From Clostridia bacterium (GTDB taxonomy: Bacteria; Bacillota; Clostridia; Saccharofermentanales; Saccharofermentanaceae), in assembly GCA_017881645.1 (NCBI GenBank), contig JADGQQ010000049.1, positions 1 through 16,828 on the forward strand: a stretch of 16,828 nucleotides of DNA, read 5' to 3'. A model generated the notes under the pieces. That model saw only the letters and a program-made list of their open reading frames with translations, was not told where the DNA came from and searched no databases. This document shows, one piece after another, positions 6,994 to 14,593 of the stretch (the first letter of the stretch is position 1; the number at the start of each line of letters is the position of its first letter). Both the position numbers and the translations under genes were made by a program.

Positions 6994-7849
6994 TCTGGTA
7001 AAAAACGAATTGTTCAAAATCTTCAAACAGAAGAAACTCTATATTTGCGGTGTCATGATTCTTGTTGTCCTGGCGATCAGTATTGCAAGTGCCATAATGA
7101 CACAGTCCGCGAGCAGCAGCTCGGGTAATTTGCTGGTCGGCAGCGAAAGCGCAGACGTATCAAGTCAGGTAACCGGTCAGAATTTCCCGATCTCCATGAT
7201 TTCCTCCATCAGTACAATTCTTGTTATCTATATTGTGATCCTTCTCGGAGACATTATGGCCGACGAGTATAAGAGCGGCACACTGAAACTGACCCTGCTC
7301 GGTCCTGTATCCCGTTCGAAAGTCGTAATGGCGAAAGCGATCGCTCTGTTCATCAGTATTTCCACGCTGATCGTCTTTACGCTGATTACAAGCTACATCG
7401 CAGGAAGTATATTCTTCGACTGGGGAAGCGGATTTAACGTCATATCCTATCAGACAACGTATGCCGGAGAAATGACCGCCGCAAACTTTGCGCTCACAGC
7501 CGTTTCGGGGATTCTTGTCACGGCAGGCGCCTTCCTTCTGACGATTCTGCCATATTTTTCCTTCGGTATGATCGTGTATTTCCTGTCGACCCTTATTCCG
7601 AACATGGGGGCTGTGATCGGCGCATCCCTGGGAACATGGATTACAATGAGCCTTGTCGGCATGGCTTTCCCGAAAATCACGCCCTATCTGATCACATCGT
7701 ACTTCTCGTTCTACAATGAGTTTCTGAGAAGCAGCAAAGATTTCGATGTAAGAAGTATCGCAACCGGTTCGCTGGTCATTGTGCTGACGGGAGCGCTTTT
7801 CCTGGGGCTGAGTATTTTCGCGATCCGGAAAAAAGACATCCTCGCATAA
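6986..7849 (+). CDS. ABC-2 permease partner of the BcrA-like ATPase
   Basis: This 287-residue membrane protein begins MYNLVKNELFKIFKQKK, the amphipathic, basic N-terminus usual for BcrB/NatB-type permeases, followed by a membrane segment at about 21-40. An outward loop rich in Ser and Gly (about 43-70) comes next, then five more segments. The D-E-Y-K-S-G-T-L-K-L-T-L motif (about 95-106) is the conserved cytosolic element of this group. The ATG at 6986 with GGGGG at 6973-6977 is preferred over a GTG at 6977. It follows the ATPase with an 8-base overlap, and the stop is followed by the gntR promoter within 14 bases, so the operon probably has only two genes. Confidence 0.9.
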   Translation: MYNLVKNELFKIFKQKKLYICGVMILVVLAISIASAIMTQSASSSSGNLLVGSESADVSSQVTGQNFPISMISSISTILVIYIVILLGDIMADEYKSGTLKLTLLGPVSRSKVVMAKAIALFISISTLIVFTLITSYIAGSIFFDWGSGFNVISYQTTYAGEMTAANFALTAVSGILVTAGAFLLTILPYFSFGMIVYFLSTLIPNMGAVIGASLGTWITMSLVGMAFPKITPYLITSYFSFYNEFLRSSKDFDVRSIATGSLVIVLTGALFLGLSIFAIRKKDILA

Positions 7850-7862
7850 GTCGAAAAAGCAT

Positions 7863-7891
7863 TTGACAATTTTTTAAAACCGTATTATTGT
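7863..7891 (+). promoter_or_regulatory. Sigma-A promoter of the gntR-ABC operon
   Basis: TTGACA at 7863-7868, 17 bases, TATTGT at 7886-7891. Box sequences and spacing equal those at 5948-5976. The region from -10 into the operator is shared as an 18-base identical string, CCGTATTATTGTATTAAG, while the spacers differ. The leader from here to the start at 7989 is about 90 bases, AT-rich, and carries a small hairpin with 6-bp arms at 7957-7962 and 7968-7973 just before the ribosome binding site. Confidence 0.7.
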
Positions 7892-7908
7892 ATTAAGGGA
7901 GTAGTACA
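7889..7908 (+). promoter_or_regulatory. Putative YtrA/GntR operator, site 2 (autoregulation)
   Basis: This 20-bp element fits TGTATTAAGnnnnnAGTACA and is more symmetric than site 1: it reads TGTAnTAnnnnnnTAnTACA. It starts in the -10 box of the regulator's own promoter, suggesting negative autoregulation. Match and position are seen; binding is inferred. Confidence 0.6.
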
Positions 7909-7988
7909 CAAATGTGTGAAAATAGATAAATTAAAAATTTAATAAATGAAACTGATCTGGATGAATGATCCAGTAGAAAGGAGTACAG

Positions 7989-8360
7989 GTGGACGATTAT
8001 TTTGATGCGAATACACCCATCTATCTTCAATTGGTTAAGCTCTTTACGCTTCGGATTGCAGGGGGAGAATGGAGAGCGGGCGAACGGGTCTCGAGCGTGC
8101 GCGATCTGGCTGTAGAATTTAAAGTGAATCCCAATACCGTACAGAGAGCATTGGCAGAACTCGAGAGAGACGAGCTGGTATATACCGAGAGGACCAGCGG
8201 CCGGTTCATTACAGCGGACGAGGGGAAAATTCAACGGGCGCGATCCATGCTCGCAGAACAGGAAGTCACACAGTTTACCCTGCACATGAAGCAGCTCGGC
8301 TACAGCCGCACGCAGTGGATGGCACTGGTGGAAGAACAGATGAAGAAGGAGAATACCTGA
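7989..8360 (+). CDS. GntR-family transcriptional regulator, YtrA subfamily
   Basis: This 123-residue repressor consists of an N-terminal winged helix (residues 10-78), with PIYLQLVKLF opening helix 1 and SSVRDLAVEFKVNPNTVQRA as the recognition helix-turn-helix, followed by about 45 residues of helix. The short length and N-P-N-T-V-Q-R motif place it in the YtrA subfamily, whose members sit at the head of ABC transporter operons and are released from DNA by cell-wall-active antibiotics or related signals. It starts at GTG, with AAAGGAG five bases upstream. The downstream ATPase starts one base after its stop. Two matching palindromes, one before its own gene and one before the BcrAB-like operon, are its likely targets. 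Confidence 0.93.
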   Translation: MDDYFDANTPIYLQLVKLFTLRIAGGEWRAGERVSSVRDLAVEFKVNPNTVQRALAELERDELVYTERTSGRFITADEGKIQRARSMLAEQEVTQFTLHMKQLGYSRTQWMALVEEQMKKENT

Positions 8361-8361
8361 T

Positions 8362-9069
8362 ATGAGTATCATAGAAATCAAGAACCTAAATAAGAAGTTC
8401 GGAACCAATGAAGTTCTTAAGGACCTTACATTGAATCTTGAACCCGGCAAAATCATCGGCCTGCTCGGGCCGAACGGCTGCGGCAAGTCGACACTCCTGA
8501 AGATCCTTGCCGGTCTCACGAGTGATTATTCGGGCATCGTTCTGCTGGACGGACATGCGCCGGACCAGCATACAAAGACGATTACATCCTATCTGCCGGA
8601 GAAGACCTACTTAAGCGGCTGGATGCGGCCCAAAGACGCGTTTGATTATTTTCAGGACTTTTACGCGGATTTCGACCGGGTGAAGGCGTCCGAAATGCTC
8701 AAGCAGTTTCGCCTGAACGAGAACCAGCCGATCAAGAACATGTCGAAAGGCATGCAGGAAAAGCTCCAGCTGGTTCTGGTTATGGCAAGAAAAGCCCGGA
8801 TTTATCTGCTGGATGAGCCTATGGCCGGTGTGGATCCGGCTACGCGAAGCGCGATCCTTGATGTTACGCTTCGGCAGTACCAGGAAGATTCACTGATGGT
8901 TTTCGCGACGCATCTGATCGCAGATGTCGAGAAAGTATTTGACAGTGTCATTTTCCTTGGTTTCGGAGAAGTGAAGCTTTTCGAAGATGTCGATCTTATC
9001 CGCGAAAAATACGGCAAGAGTGTTGATGAACTGTTCAGGGAGGTGTTCGCATGTTTGGTAAGCTTGTAA
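8362..9069 (+). CDS. ABC transporter ATPase, YtrB-like
   Basis: This 235-residue ATPase has Walker A GPNGCGKST (residues 36-44), a variant signature MSKGMQEK (127-134), Walker B IYLLDEP (147-153) and switch His 184. The S-Y-L-P-E-K segment (about 76-81) in the Q-loop place and the M-S-K-G-M signature are typical of ATPases paired with GntR/YtrA regulators. AAGGAG (8346-8351) lies 10 bases before the ATG. It overlaps the permease gene by 19 bases, so the two are coupled. It should energise the permease at 9051. The system is induced in relatives by cell-envelope antibiotics; the substrate here is unknown. Confidence 0.93.
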   Translation: MSIIEIKNLNKKFGTNEVLKDLTLNLEPGKIIGLLGPNGCGKSTLLKILAGLTSDYSGIVLLDGHAPDQHTKTITSYLPEKTYLSGWMRPKDAFDYFQDFYADFDRVKASEMLKQFRLNENQPIKNMSKGMQEKLQLVLVMARKARIYLLDEPMAGVDPATRSAILDVTLRQYQEDSLMVFATHLIADVEKVFDSVIFLGFGEVKLFEDVDLIREKYGKSVDELFREVFACLVSL

Positions 9070-9914
9070 AACATGAATTCCGTGCCACGGCACGAATCAT
9101 TCCATTCGTATTTCTGGTTACATTATTTCTTGCCCTGGTGAATGTTCTCTCCGGGTTTTTGGATATCGGCGTCGCATCGAATATTTCTTTCGGACTCACG
9201 ATCACGATGTGTATCGCACAGGTTGCGGTTGCCTATGCACTTGTGATCTGGCGCTATTACAAGAACATGTATGGCAGCGAAGGCTATCTTACACATACGC
9301 TTCCCGTAAAGACGCATCTGCATCTCTGGAGCAAGCTGCTCGTCGGGTTCATCTGGTCCGTTCTGAGTTATGCGGTCAGCGCAGGCACCGTCGCCATTAT
9401 TGTTATTGCCAAAGTGCATAAAGCCGACGGAAATCTCAATGCGATTTCAACCGGATATCAGAATATTCTCCGGGAAAAAGGTCTGGTAAATTATCAGACG
9501 GCTCTATGGGTTGTATTCGGGATCTTCCTTCTTATCTCCATACTTATGGTGCTGACCGAAGCCTATTTTGCCATCACACTCGGAAACATCTCCAAGATGC
9601 ATTCTCTGGGCATCGGCGGACCGATCCTGATGTTCTTCCTGGAATACATCTTTCTGCAGATCGTCGCATTCTTTGCCGTGTTTTTTATTCCGATCGGACT
9701 GAAGATTACGACGAGTGCCACAGGCGATGCAGTGTTCAAATTTGTCAGGGAGGGCATGCTGCCTTCTTTGACCTCACAGCTCAACAAGACTTCCAATGCT
9801 GTGAATGAATCTGTAGTTGTTGGTCTCGGTTCCTATCTGCTCATCCCGGTTCTGGCAATACTGCTGCTTGGCATTACCGCCCGTATCGTCTCGCGGCATA
9901 CAAGCATCCGTTAA
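9051..9914 (+). CDS. ABC transporter permease paired with the YtrB-like ATPase
   Basis: This 287-residue membrane protein has about six hydrophobic segments. It begins MFGKLVKHEFRATARIIPF, and a Y-G-S-E-G-Y-L-T-H-T-L-P-V segment (about 74-86) follows the second membrane helix. That Y-L-(T/M)-x-T-L-P motif is conserved in permeases that sit next to GntR and YtrB-like genes in Firmicutes. A hydrophilic loop at about 120-150 separates helices. It overlaps the ATPase by 19 bases and is followed after 37 bases by the CPBP protease gene. It is likely an integral partner in an envelope-stress exporter. Confidence 0.88.
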   Translation: MFGKLVKHEFRATARIIPFVFLVTLFLALVNVLSGFLDIGVASNISFGLTITMCIAQVAVAYALVIWRYYKNMYGSEGYLTHTLPVKTHLHLWSKLLVGFIWSVLSYAVSAGTVAIIVIAKVHKADGNLNAISTGYQNILREKGLVNYQTALWVVFGIFLLISILMVLTEAYFAITLGNISKMHSLGIGGPILMFFLEYIFLQIVAFFAVFFIPIGLKITTSATGDAVFKFVREGMLPSLTSQLNKTSNAVNESVVVGLGSYLLIPVLAILLLGITARIVSRHTSIR

Positions 9915-9951
9915 CAATGTGCAAAGCACTTACAAAATTTAGGAGGATTCA

Positions 9952-11067
9952 ATGACATCGTCTCACTCGAGTGAAGCTGTACAGCCTTCACTCTCGCGTA
10001 AAAGTCTGCGTATCGCAGCGATTCTCGAAATCTGCGGCATCTATATGGTCGGACAGCTCGTCGCATTTTTAATTCTGAAACTCTGCGGCATTGAGATACC
10101 CGATCCGGTCAAGATGCTGGAAGCCAATCCCAATGCCGACGTGATGGGTATGTCCGGGTCACTTGCAGTGATTCTGCTGATTCAGTACGCAAGCATTATG
10201 ATTCCTGCAATCGGTGTTGGCTGGTGGTACCGGAGAAGAAAGATCTCTGCGTACGGATTTCAGGCCAAAACTCCGATCATTTACAAGAAAAAACCTATTC
10301 TCGGGAATATTCTGACGGGTGTCGTACTTTTTGCTGTAGCTGAACTGCCCGGTAAGCTTCTTGCTTTAGTGGATCAATTTATCCCGCTTGGTGCAAAAGC
10401 CGCTACCCAAAACATAGCCGGCCAATTGAATTGGAACACGTATCAATTTTGGGTTCTCATGGCGGTCGGCAGCTTCGCACTTGTTCCGCTGGTCGAAGAA
10501 TTGTTTTACCGCGGATACGTCCAAACGCGTCTGGCGGAAGACTTCGGAGCTCCAACTGCGATTCTCATTACCGCAATGTTTTTTCAATTCTCCCACGGGC
10601 AGTATTATGAGACCCTATCGCCATGGACGATCGGGATGCTCGTAACCGGCGTATTCTCCGCACTGATCTGGGGATATGTATTCTATAAGACCCGTTCGCT
10701 GATCGCGCCGATCGTAGCCCATGTTCTGGTGAACTTTCCTGTAGCCGGTACTGCGAATTATTTTGTATTTGCCGCCATGATTATTCTGATTGTCGTATTT
10801 CGCAGACAGATTCTGGCGTCAGCGCGAGATTTTGGTCAGTTGATCAAGAACGATGCACATTCCCGTACGGGCACGGTTGTTGCAGTCATTTTTATGACGC
10901 TTTATGCTGTACTTGTATCACTCTCTCAGGATATAGCGATCGTGTTTAGTATTGCGGCACTCATTGCGGCTCTTATTCTGGAAATTATCGCGAAATCCAA
11001 AGCAAAAAAAGTATCCATACAGGTTGTACATACTCTCGACAGAGCGCAGCCTTCCATCGAATCATAA
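9952..11067 (+). CDS. CPBP-family intramembrane metalloprotease
   Basis: This 371-residue multi-pass membrane protein has the three signature motifs of the CPBP (CAAX protease and bacteriocin-processing, Abi) family. They are EELFYRG (E182, E183, R187), FFQFSHG (His 215) and AHVLVN (H257, N261). Glu182/Glu183, His215 and His257 are the likely metal or catalytic residues. About eight membrane segments are seen, with a basic loop between residues 92 and 117 and a hydrophilic tail after 347. In Gram-positive bacteria such proteins serve in bacteriocin self-immunity, peptide maturation and envelope signalling. AGGAGG precedes the ATG. The stop codon overlaps the ribosome binding site of the MacA-like gene, so both are in one operon. 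The protease's target is unknown. Confidence 0.92.
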   Translation: MTSSHSSEAVQPSLSRKSLRIAAILEICGIYMVGQLVAFLILKLCGIEIPDPVKMLEANPNADVMGMSGSLAVILLIQYASIMIPAIGVGWWYRRRKISAYGFQAKTPIIYKKKPILGNILTGVVLFAVAELPGKLLALVDQFIPLGAKAATQNIAGQLNWNTYQFWVLMAVGSFALVPLVEELFYRGYVQTRLAEDFGAPTAILITAMFFQFSHGQYYETLSPWTIGMLVTGVFSALIWGYVFYKTRSLIAPIVAHVLVNFPVAGTANYFVFAAMIILIVVFRRQILASARDFGQLIKNDAHSRTGTVVAVIFMTLYAVLVSLSQDIAIVFSIAALIAALILEIIAKSKAKKVSIQVVHTLDRAQPSIES

Positions 11068-11072
11068 GGAGG
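11066..11072 (+). promoter_or_regulatory. Ribosome binding site fixing the MacA-like start
   Basis: AAGGAGG overlaps the stop codon of the CPBP gene and lies five bases before the ATG at 11078. The frame is open upstream to 10952, but that stretch overlaps the CPBP gene and is unlike the family. Confidence 0.8.
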
Positions 11073-11077
11073 AAATC

Positions 11078-12625
11078 ATGGCTACACAGACAAAAAAAAG
11101 AAAATGGATCAAATGGGTCGTTATTGCCGTCATTATTGTTGTTATCGGAGCGGTTGCTTTCACGGCAATCCAGGCATCAGCGCGGCTAAGACAGGCCAAA
11201 CTTCAGGCAACGGCGAATTCAGTCCTTGTAAAGAAGGGTGACATTTCCGTGCTTGTTCAGGCCAGCGGCTCCATCAAGCCACTTTCGTCTGCGACTGTGT
11301 ATGCCCCGCTCAACGCACAAGTAAGTACAATCACTGTAAAGAACGGAGACACGGTTAAGACAGGTGATGTCCTGATGACGTTGTCGAGTGCTGCGATCGA
11401 TGACGAAATTACGGCACTTCAGTCAACCCTGTCATCGCAGGATACACAGATTCTGATGGCAAATAAATCCAAGAGTTCATCCATCATTTCTCCGGTATCC
11501 GGCCGTGTGAAAATCATCTATGCCGTTGCCGGACAGGACGTTGCCACAGCAATGTCTGCCCAAAACTGCATGATGATCCTTTCTGCCGATGACAAAATGG
11601 AACTGCGCTTTGTGCCTTCCGCTGCCGTTGCCGGCGGCGATGCAGTAAGCGTCACGATCGGAGACAAAACCGTCGATTCTACGATCAGCACGTTTGCAAA
11701 CGGTGAAGCTTCGATTCTCCTGGCGGACGATGCATATGCCGCAGGCACTCCGGCATCGGTCGCAGCGGCGGACGGCTCGGCTCTGGGCGACGGGACGCTT
11801 TCCATTCATCAGCCGTATGAAGTGATCGGATTTGCCGGCGTGGTGTCGGATATCCCCGTAACAGTCAACCAGACGGTGACCACCGGGGACACTTTAGTCA
11901 AGCTAAGTGATCCGGTATATTCATCCGATTATCTTCAGCTACTGACAACACGTCAGAACACACTCGACCAACTGACAGAGAAGCGCGCATTACGTGATCA
12001 GATGTCAATCCGCGCCTCGCAGGACGGAGTTATTGACGGGTTGGCTGTACAGCAGGGAACCAGTGTACCGGAAGGCACACCGCTTCTGACGATCGGCGGA
12101 ACCGATGTTTTTTCACTCGATGTTGCTGTCGATGAATTGGATATCGCCAATATTAAAGTCGGTCAGCCGGCGACAATTGCCCTGGATGCACTGTCAGGCT
12201 CCACGTATCCTGCAAAGGTTACTCGTATTTCCGGTACCGGTATGTACGCGAACGGAGTTACAACATACGATGTCACGATTCAGCTCGATCCGGCACAAGA
12301 TATCATGACCGGAATGAGCGCAAGAGCGGATATCCAGGTCGGTTCCAAGACGAACGTTATTGTTATTCCTGTAAATGCAATCAAGACCGTTGACGGAGCA
12401 AAATATGTCGTGGTGGTTCCGGATCCGGGTTCAAAAGAAGCCGTTTCCTCGAGCGGCGTAGAAACAAAGATAACCATCGGCCTGATCAACGGTTCCTATG
12501 CGGAAATCCTTACCGGTCTTACCGAAGGACAATACGTTAAAGATCTGTCCGTGCAAACGACGACCGGAGGATTATTCGGCGGCATGCGTCAGCAAAATGC
12601 AAATTCGACAGAGGCCACAGCATGA
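11078..12625 (+). CDS. MacA-like efflux adaptor with two tandem adaptor units
   Basis: This 515-residue membrane-fusion protein links an exporter to the outside of the membrane. It has a basic start and a single helix at residues 12-32. Unit 1: a lipoyl half-domain (about 58-102, with V-K-N-G-D-T-V-K-T-G-D), a short coiled hairpin (105-130), the second lipoyl half (S-P-V-S-G-R-V, 138-155) and a barrel segment (172-207). Unit 2 repeats this order: lipoyl half (about 248-277), hairpin (278-307), second half (S-Q-D-G-V-I-D-G, 314-340), barrel (343-425), then a membrane-proximal domain (426-497). Most MacA-type proteins are near 370-430 residues with one unit, so unit 1 looks extra. The tail is rich in Gly, Gln, Asn. 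It overlaps the ATPase gene by the ATGA sequence. Confidence 0.9.
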   Translation: MATQTKKRKWIKWVVIAVIIVVIGAVAFTAIQASARLRQAKLQATANSVLVKKGDISVLVQASGSIKPLSSATVYAPLNAQVSTITVKNGDTVKTGDVLMTLSSAAIDDEITALQSTLSSQDTQILMANKSKSSSIISPVSGRVKIIYAVAGQDVATAMSAQNCMMILSADDKMELRFVPSAAVAGGDAVSVTIGDKTVDSTISTFANGEASILLADDAYAAGTPASVAAADGSALGDGTLSIHQPYEVIGFAGVVSDIPVTVNQTVTTGDTLVKLSDPVYSSDYLQLLTTRQNTLDQLTEKRALRDQMSIRASQDGVIDGLAVQQGTSVPEGTPLLTIGGTDVFSLDVAVDELDIANIKVGQPATIALDALSGSTYPAKVTRISGTGMYANGVTTYDVTIQLDPAQDIMTGMSARADIQVGSKTNVIVIPVNAIKTVDGAKYVVVVPDPGSKEAVSSSGVETKITIGLINGSYAEILTGLTEGQYVKDLSVQTTTGGLFGGMRQQNANSTEATA

Positions 12626-13365
12626 TAGAACTAAGAAATATCCGAAAAACCTATCTTTTGGGCGGTGAGACCGTTCATGCGGTAGACGGATTGTCGATGG
12701 AAATCGAAGAGCATGAGTTCGTTGCGATTATCGGTGCTTCCGGAAGCGGAAAATCCACACTGATGAACATCATCGGGTGTCTCGATTCTGCGGATGAAGG
12801 TGAATATCTCCTTCGCGGGAAAGACATTACCTCGTACACGCAAAGACAGATGGCCACCCTTCGCAACCGCGAAATCGGCTTTGTTTTCCAGCAGTTCAAT
12901 CTTCTGCAGAAACTGACCGCACTTGAAAACGTGGAACTTCCGCTGATCTATCAGGGCGTCGGACTTTCCCAGAGGAAGCAGCGCGCAAAAGAGGCTCTTA
13001 CCAAAGTCGGTCTCGAATCGCGTATGCATCACCGTCCGAACCAACTGTCCGGCGGACAGCAGCAGAGAGTCGCCATCGCCCGTGCGCTCGTAACCCGACC
13101 CGCCCTCATTCTGGCGGACGAACCGTCCGGAAATCTGGACTCCAGATCCAGCCGGGAAATTCTCCTGCTTTTCCGTGAACTGCATGAGACCGGGAATACG
13201 ATTTTGCTGATTACACACGACGACCACATCGCTGTCGAAGCGGACCGGAGAATTCGACTCGTAGACGGGAAGATCATTTCGGACAGCAAATTCGAGGATG
13301 AAGCGCAGGCGGCAGCCCGATGGGAAGCCGCGGAAAATGCTCTGAGAGAGGGGGTGACGGCATGA
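12622..13365 (+). CDS. MacB/LolD-type ABC transporter ATPase
   Basis: This 247-residue ATPase has Walker A GASGSGKST (residues 38-46), Q-loop Gln 90, the canonical signature LSGGQ (142-146), Walker B LILADEP (162-168) and switch His 199. The opening segment (T-Y-x-x-G-x-x-x-V-H-A-V) and the spacing to Walker A are those of MacB, LolD and related type VII ABC ATPases, which use mechanotransmission through an FtsX-type permease. It shares ATGA junctions with both neighbours: its start overlaps the adaptor's stop, and its stop overlaps the permease's start. A charged C-terminal tail of about 25 residues (rich in Glu and Ala) exceeds the core. Together with the adaptor and permease it forms a MacAB-like exporter or a sensor complex. 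Confidence 0.95.
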   Translation: MIELRNIRKTYLLGGETVHAVDGLSMEIEEHEFVAIIGASGSGKSTLMNIIGCLDSADEGEYLLRGKDITSYTQRQMATLRNREIGFVFQQFNLLQKLTALENVELPLIYQGVGLSQRKQRAKEALTKVGLESRMHHRPNQLSGGQQQRVAIARALVTRPALILADEPSGNLDSRSSREILLLFRELHETGNTILLITHDDHIAVEADRRIRLVDGKIISDSKFEDEAQAAARWEAAENALREGVTA

Positions 13366-14546
13366 AGCTGACACAAGCGCTCAAAATGGCGTTTTCTGCC
13401 ATTCTCAGCAATAAAATGCGTTCCTTCCTTACAATGCTCGGCATCATCATCGGCGTTCTGTCCGTAACTCTTCTGGTAAGCATCGTGCAGGGGGCTACGG
13501 ACTCCGTAACCACACAGCTCGAACAGCTCGGCGGCAATAAGCTGATCGTATCCATCACAAGTCCCAAACCGAGCTTCATTACACTGGAGGATCTTGCATC
13601 CCTCCAAAACAAGAACGGTATCGGCCTGATTGCGCCATCCATCAACGGAAGGGACACGGCCAAAGCGGAGGGCAACACTTCGGAAGCCGGCATTGTCGGA
13701 ACAACGGAAAACTCCGTGCAGGTCGACAACATTACGCTTGCATCCGGCCGGTTCATTCAGGCCAGCGATAACGAAAAACGACTGGATGTCGCTGTTATCG
13801 GAGTGACTATCGCCCGGGATCTTTTCGGGCAGACCGATGTCATCGGCAGCACATTTACAATGCTCGGCCGTTCATTCGAAATTGTCGGTATTCTGAAAGA
13901 AGAAGGTACGACTTCGATGAATTCCCAGGATGCCACGGTTTATATTCCCATTAATACGGCATCGCGCCTGCTGAAACAAACTTCGATCACTTCTTTTGAC
14001 GCGAGTACGACATCGGCGAGTACGATCAATGAAGGCAAGGCAGCTTTGCAGGACTTTCTGCAGCAGAAAGTGCGGCCGGCTTCGGAAGGCAGTACGGACA
14101 AAGGCTTTTCCATCTTTAATATGGGGGATGTTCTCAGCGCACTCAACAGCGTTATGGGAACCATGTCAATCCTGTTGGGCGGAATTGCCAGCATCTCCCT
14201 GGTTGTCGGCGGAATCGGCATCATGAACATCATGCTCGTGTCCGTCACGGAAAGAACCCGGGAAATCGGTATTCGAAAAGCGATCGGGGCACAGCACTCG
14301 GATATACTGATACAGTTTCTGATCGAGGCCGTAGTCATTTCGGTAACCGGCGGAATCATAGGAATGCTCCTCGGTGCCGGGCTGCTGCAGATCTTAAGTG
14401 GTATCATGAATATGCATCTAAGCATATCTGTTTCGGTCTCGGCACTTGCACTCGGATTTTCTCTGGGTATCGGTATCATTTTCGGAATCTATCCCGCGAA
14501 TAAAGCGGCGAAACTGAAACCCATTGACGCTCTGCGGTACGAGTAA
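13362..14546 (+). CDS. MacB-type (FtsX-fold) ABC transporter permease
   Basis: This 394-residue permease has the four-helix layout of MacB/FtsX proteins. Helix 1 is at about 20-44 (S-F-L-T-M-L-G-I-I-I-G-V). A large extracytoplasmic domain (about 45-260) is followed by three helices at about 265-295, 320-345 and 360-380. The loop S-V-T-E-R-T-R-E-I-G-I-R-K-A-I-G-A (294-310) is the strongly conserved cytosolic coupling helix. The C-terminus P-A-N-K-A-A-K-L-K-P-I-D-A-L-R-Y-E is diagnostic. The ATP-binding domain is on a separate gene here, unlike E. coli MacB. ATG at 13362 overlaps the ATPase stop; GAGAGGGGGTGA lies upstream. In Gram-positives such systems export peptides or lipids or transmit peptide sensing. 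Confidence 0.95.
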   Translation: MKLTQALKMAFSAILSNKMRSFLTMLGIIIGVLSVTLLVSIVQGATDSVTTQLEQLGGNKLIVSITSPKPSFITLEDLASLQNKNGIGLIAPSINGRDTAKAEGNTSEAGIVGTTENSVQVDNITLASGRFIQASDNEKRLDVAVIGVTIARDLFGQTDVIGSTFTMLGRSFEIVGILKEEGTTSMNSQDATVYIPINTASRLLKQTSITSFDASTTSASTINEGKAALQDFLQQKVRPASEGSTDKGFSIFNMGDVLSALNSVMGTMSILLGGIASISLVVGGIGIMNIMLVSVTERTREIGIRKAIGAQHSDILIQFLIEAVVISVTGGIIGMLLGAGLLQILSGIMNMHLSISVSVSALALGFSLGIGIIFGIYPANKAAKLKPIDALRYE

Positions 14547-14593
14547 CGCCGCTGACCCGGACAAACGGGGCTCATGTGCCCGGTAGGGTGAAT

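Noticed and set aside
7946..8005. A possible 19-residue leader peptide before gntR
   Set aside because: No ribosome binding site, and no run of regulatory codons; more likely chance in an AT-rich leader.
10952..11077. A 42-residue upstream extension of the MacA-like protein
   Set aside because: It lies out of frame within the CPBP gene and is unlike the family; the ATG at 11078 has a perfect ribosome binding site.
12631..13374. A 247-codon open frame on the minus strand, antisense to the MacB-type ATPase gene
   Set aside because: It mirrors the plus-strand gene in codon phase, has no family resemblance and no ribosome binding site; the plus-strand protein has all ABC motifs.
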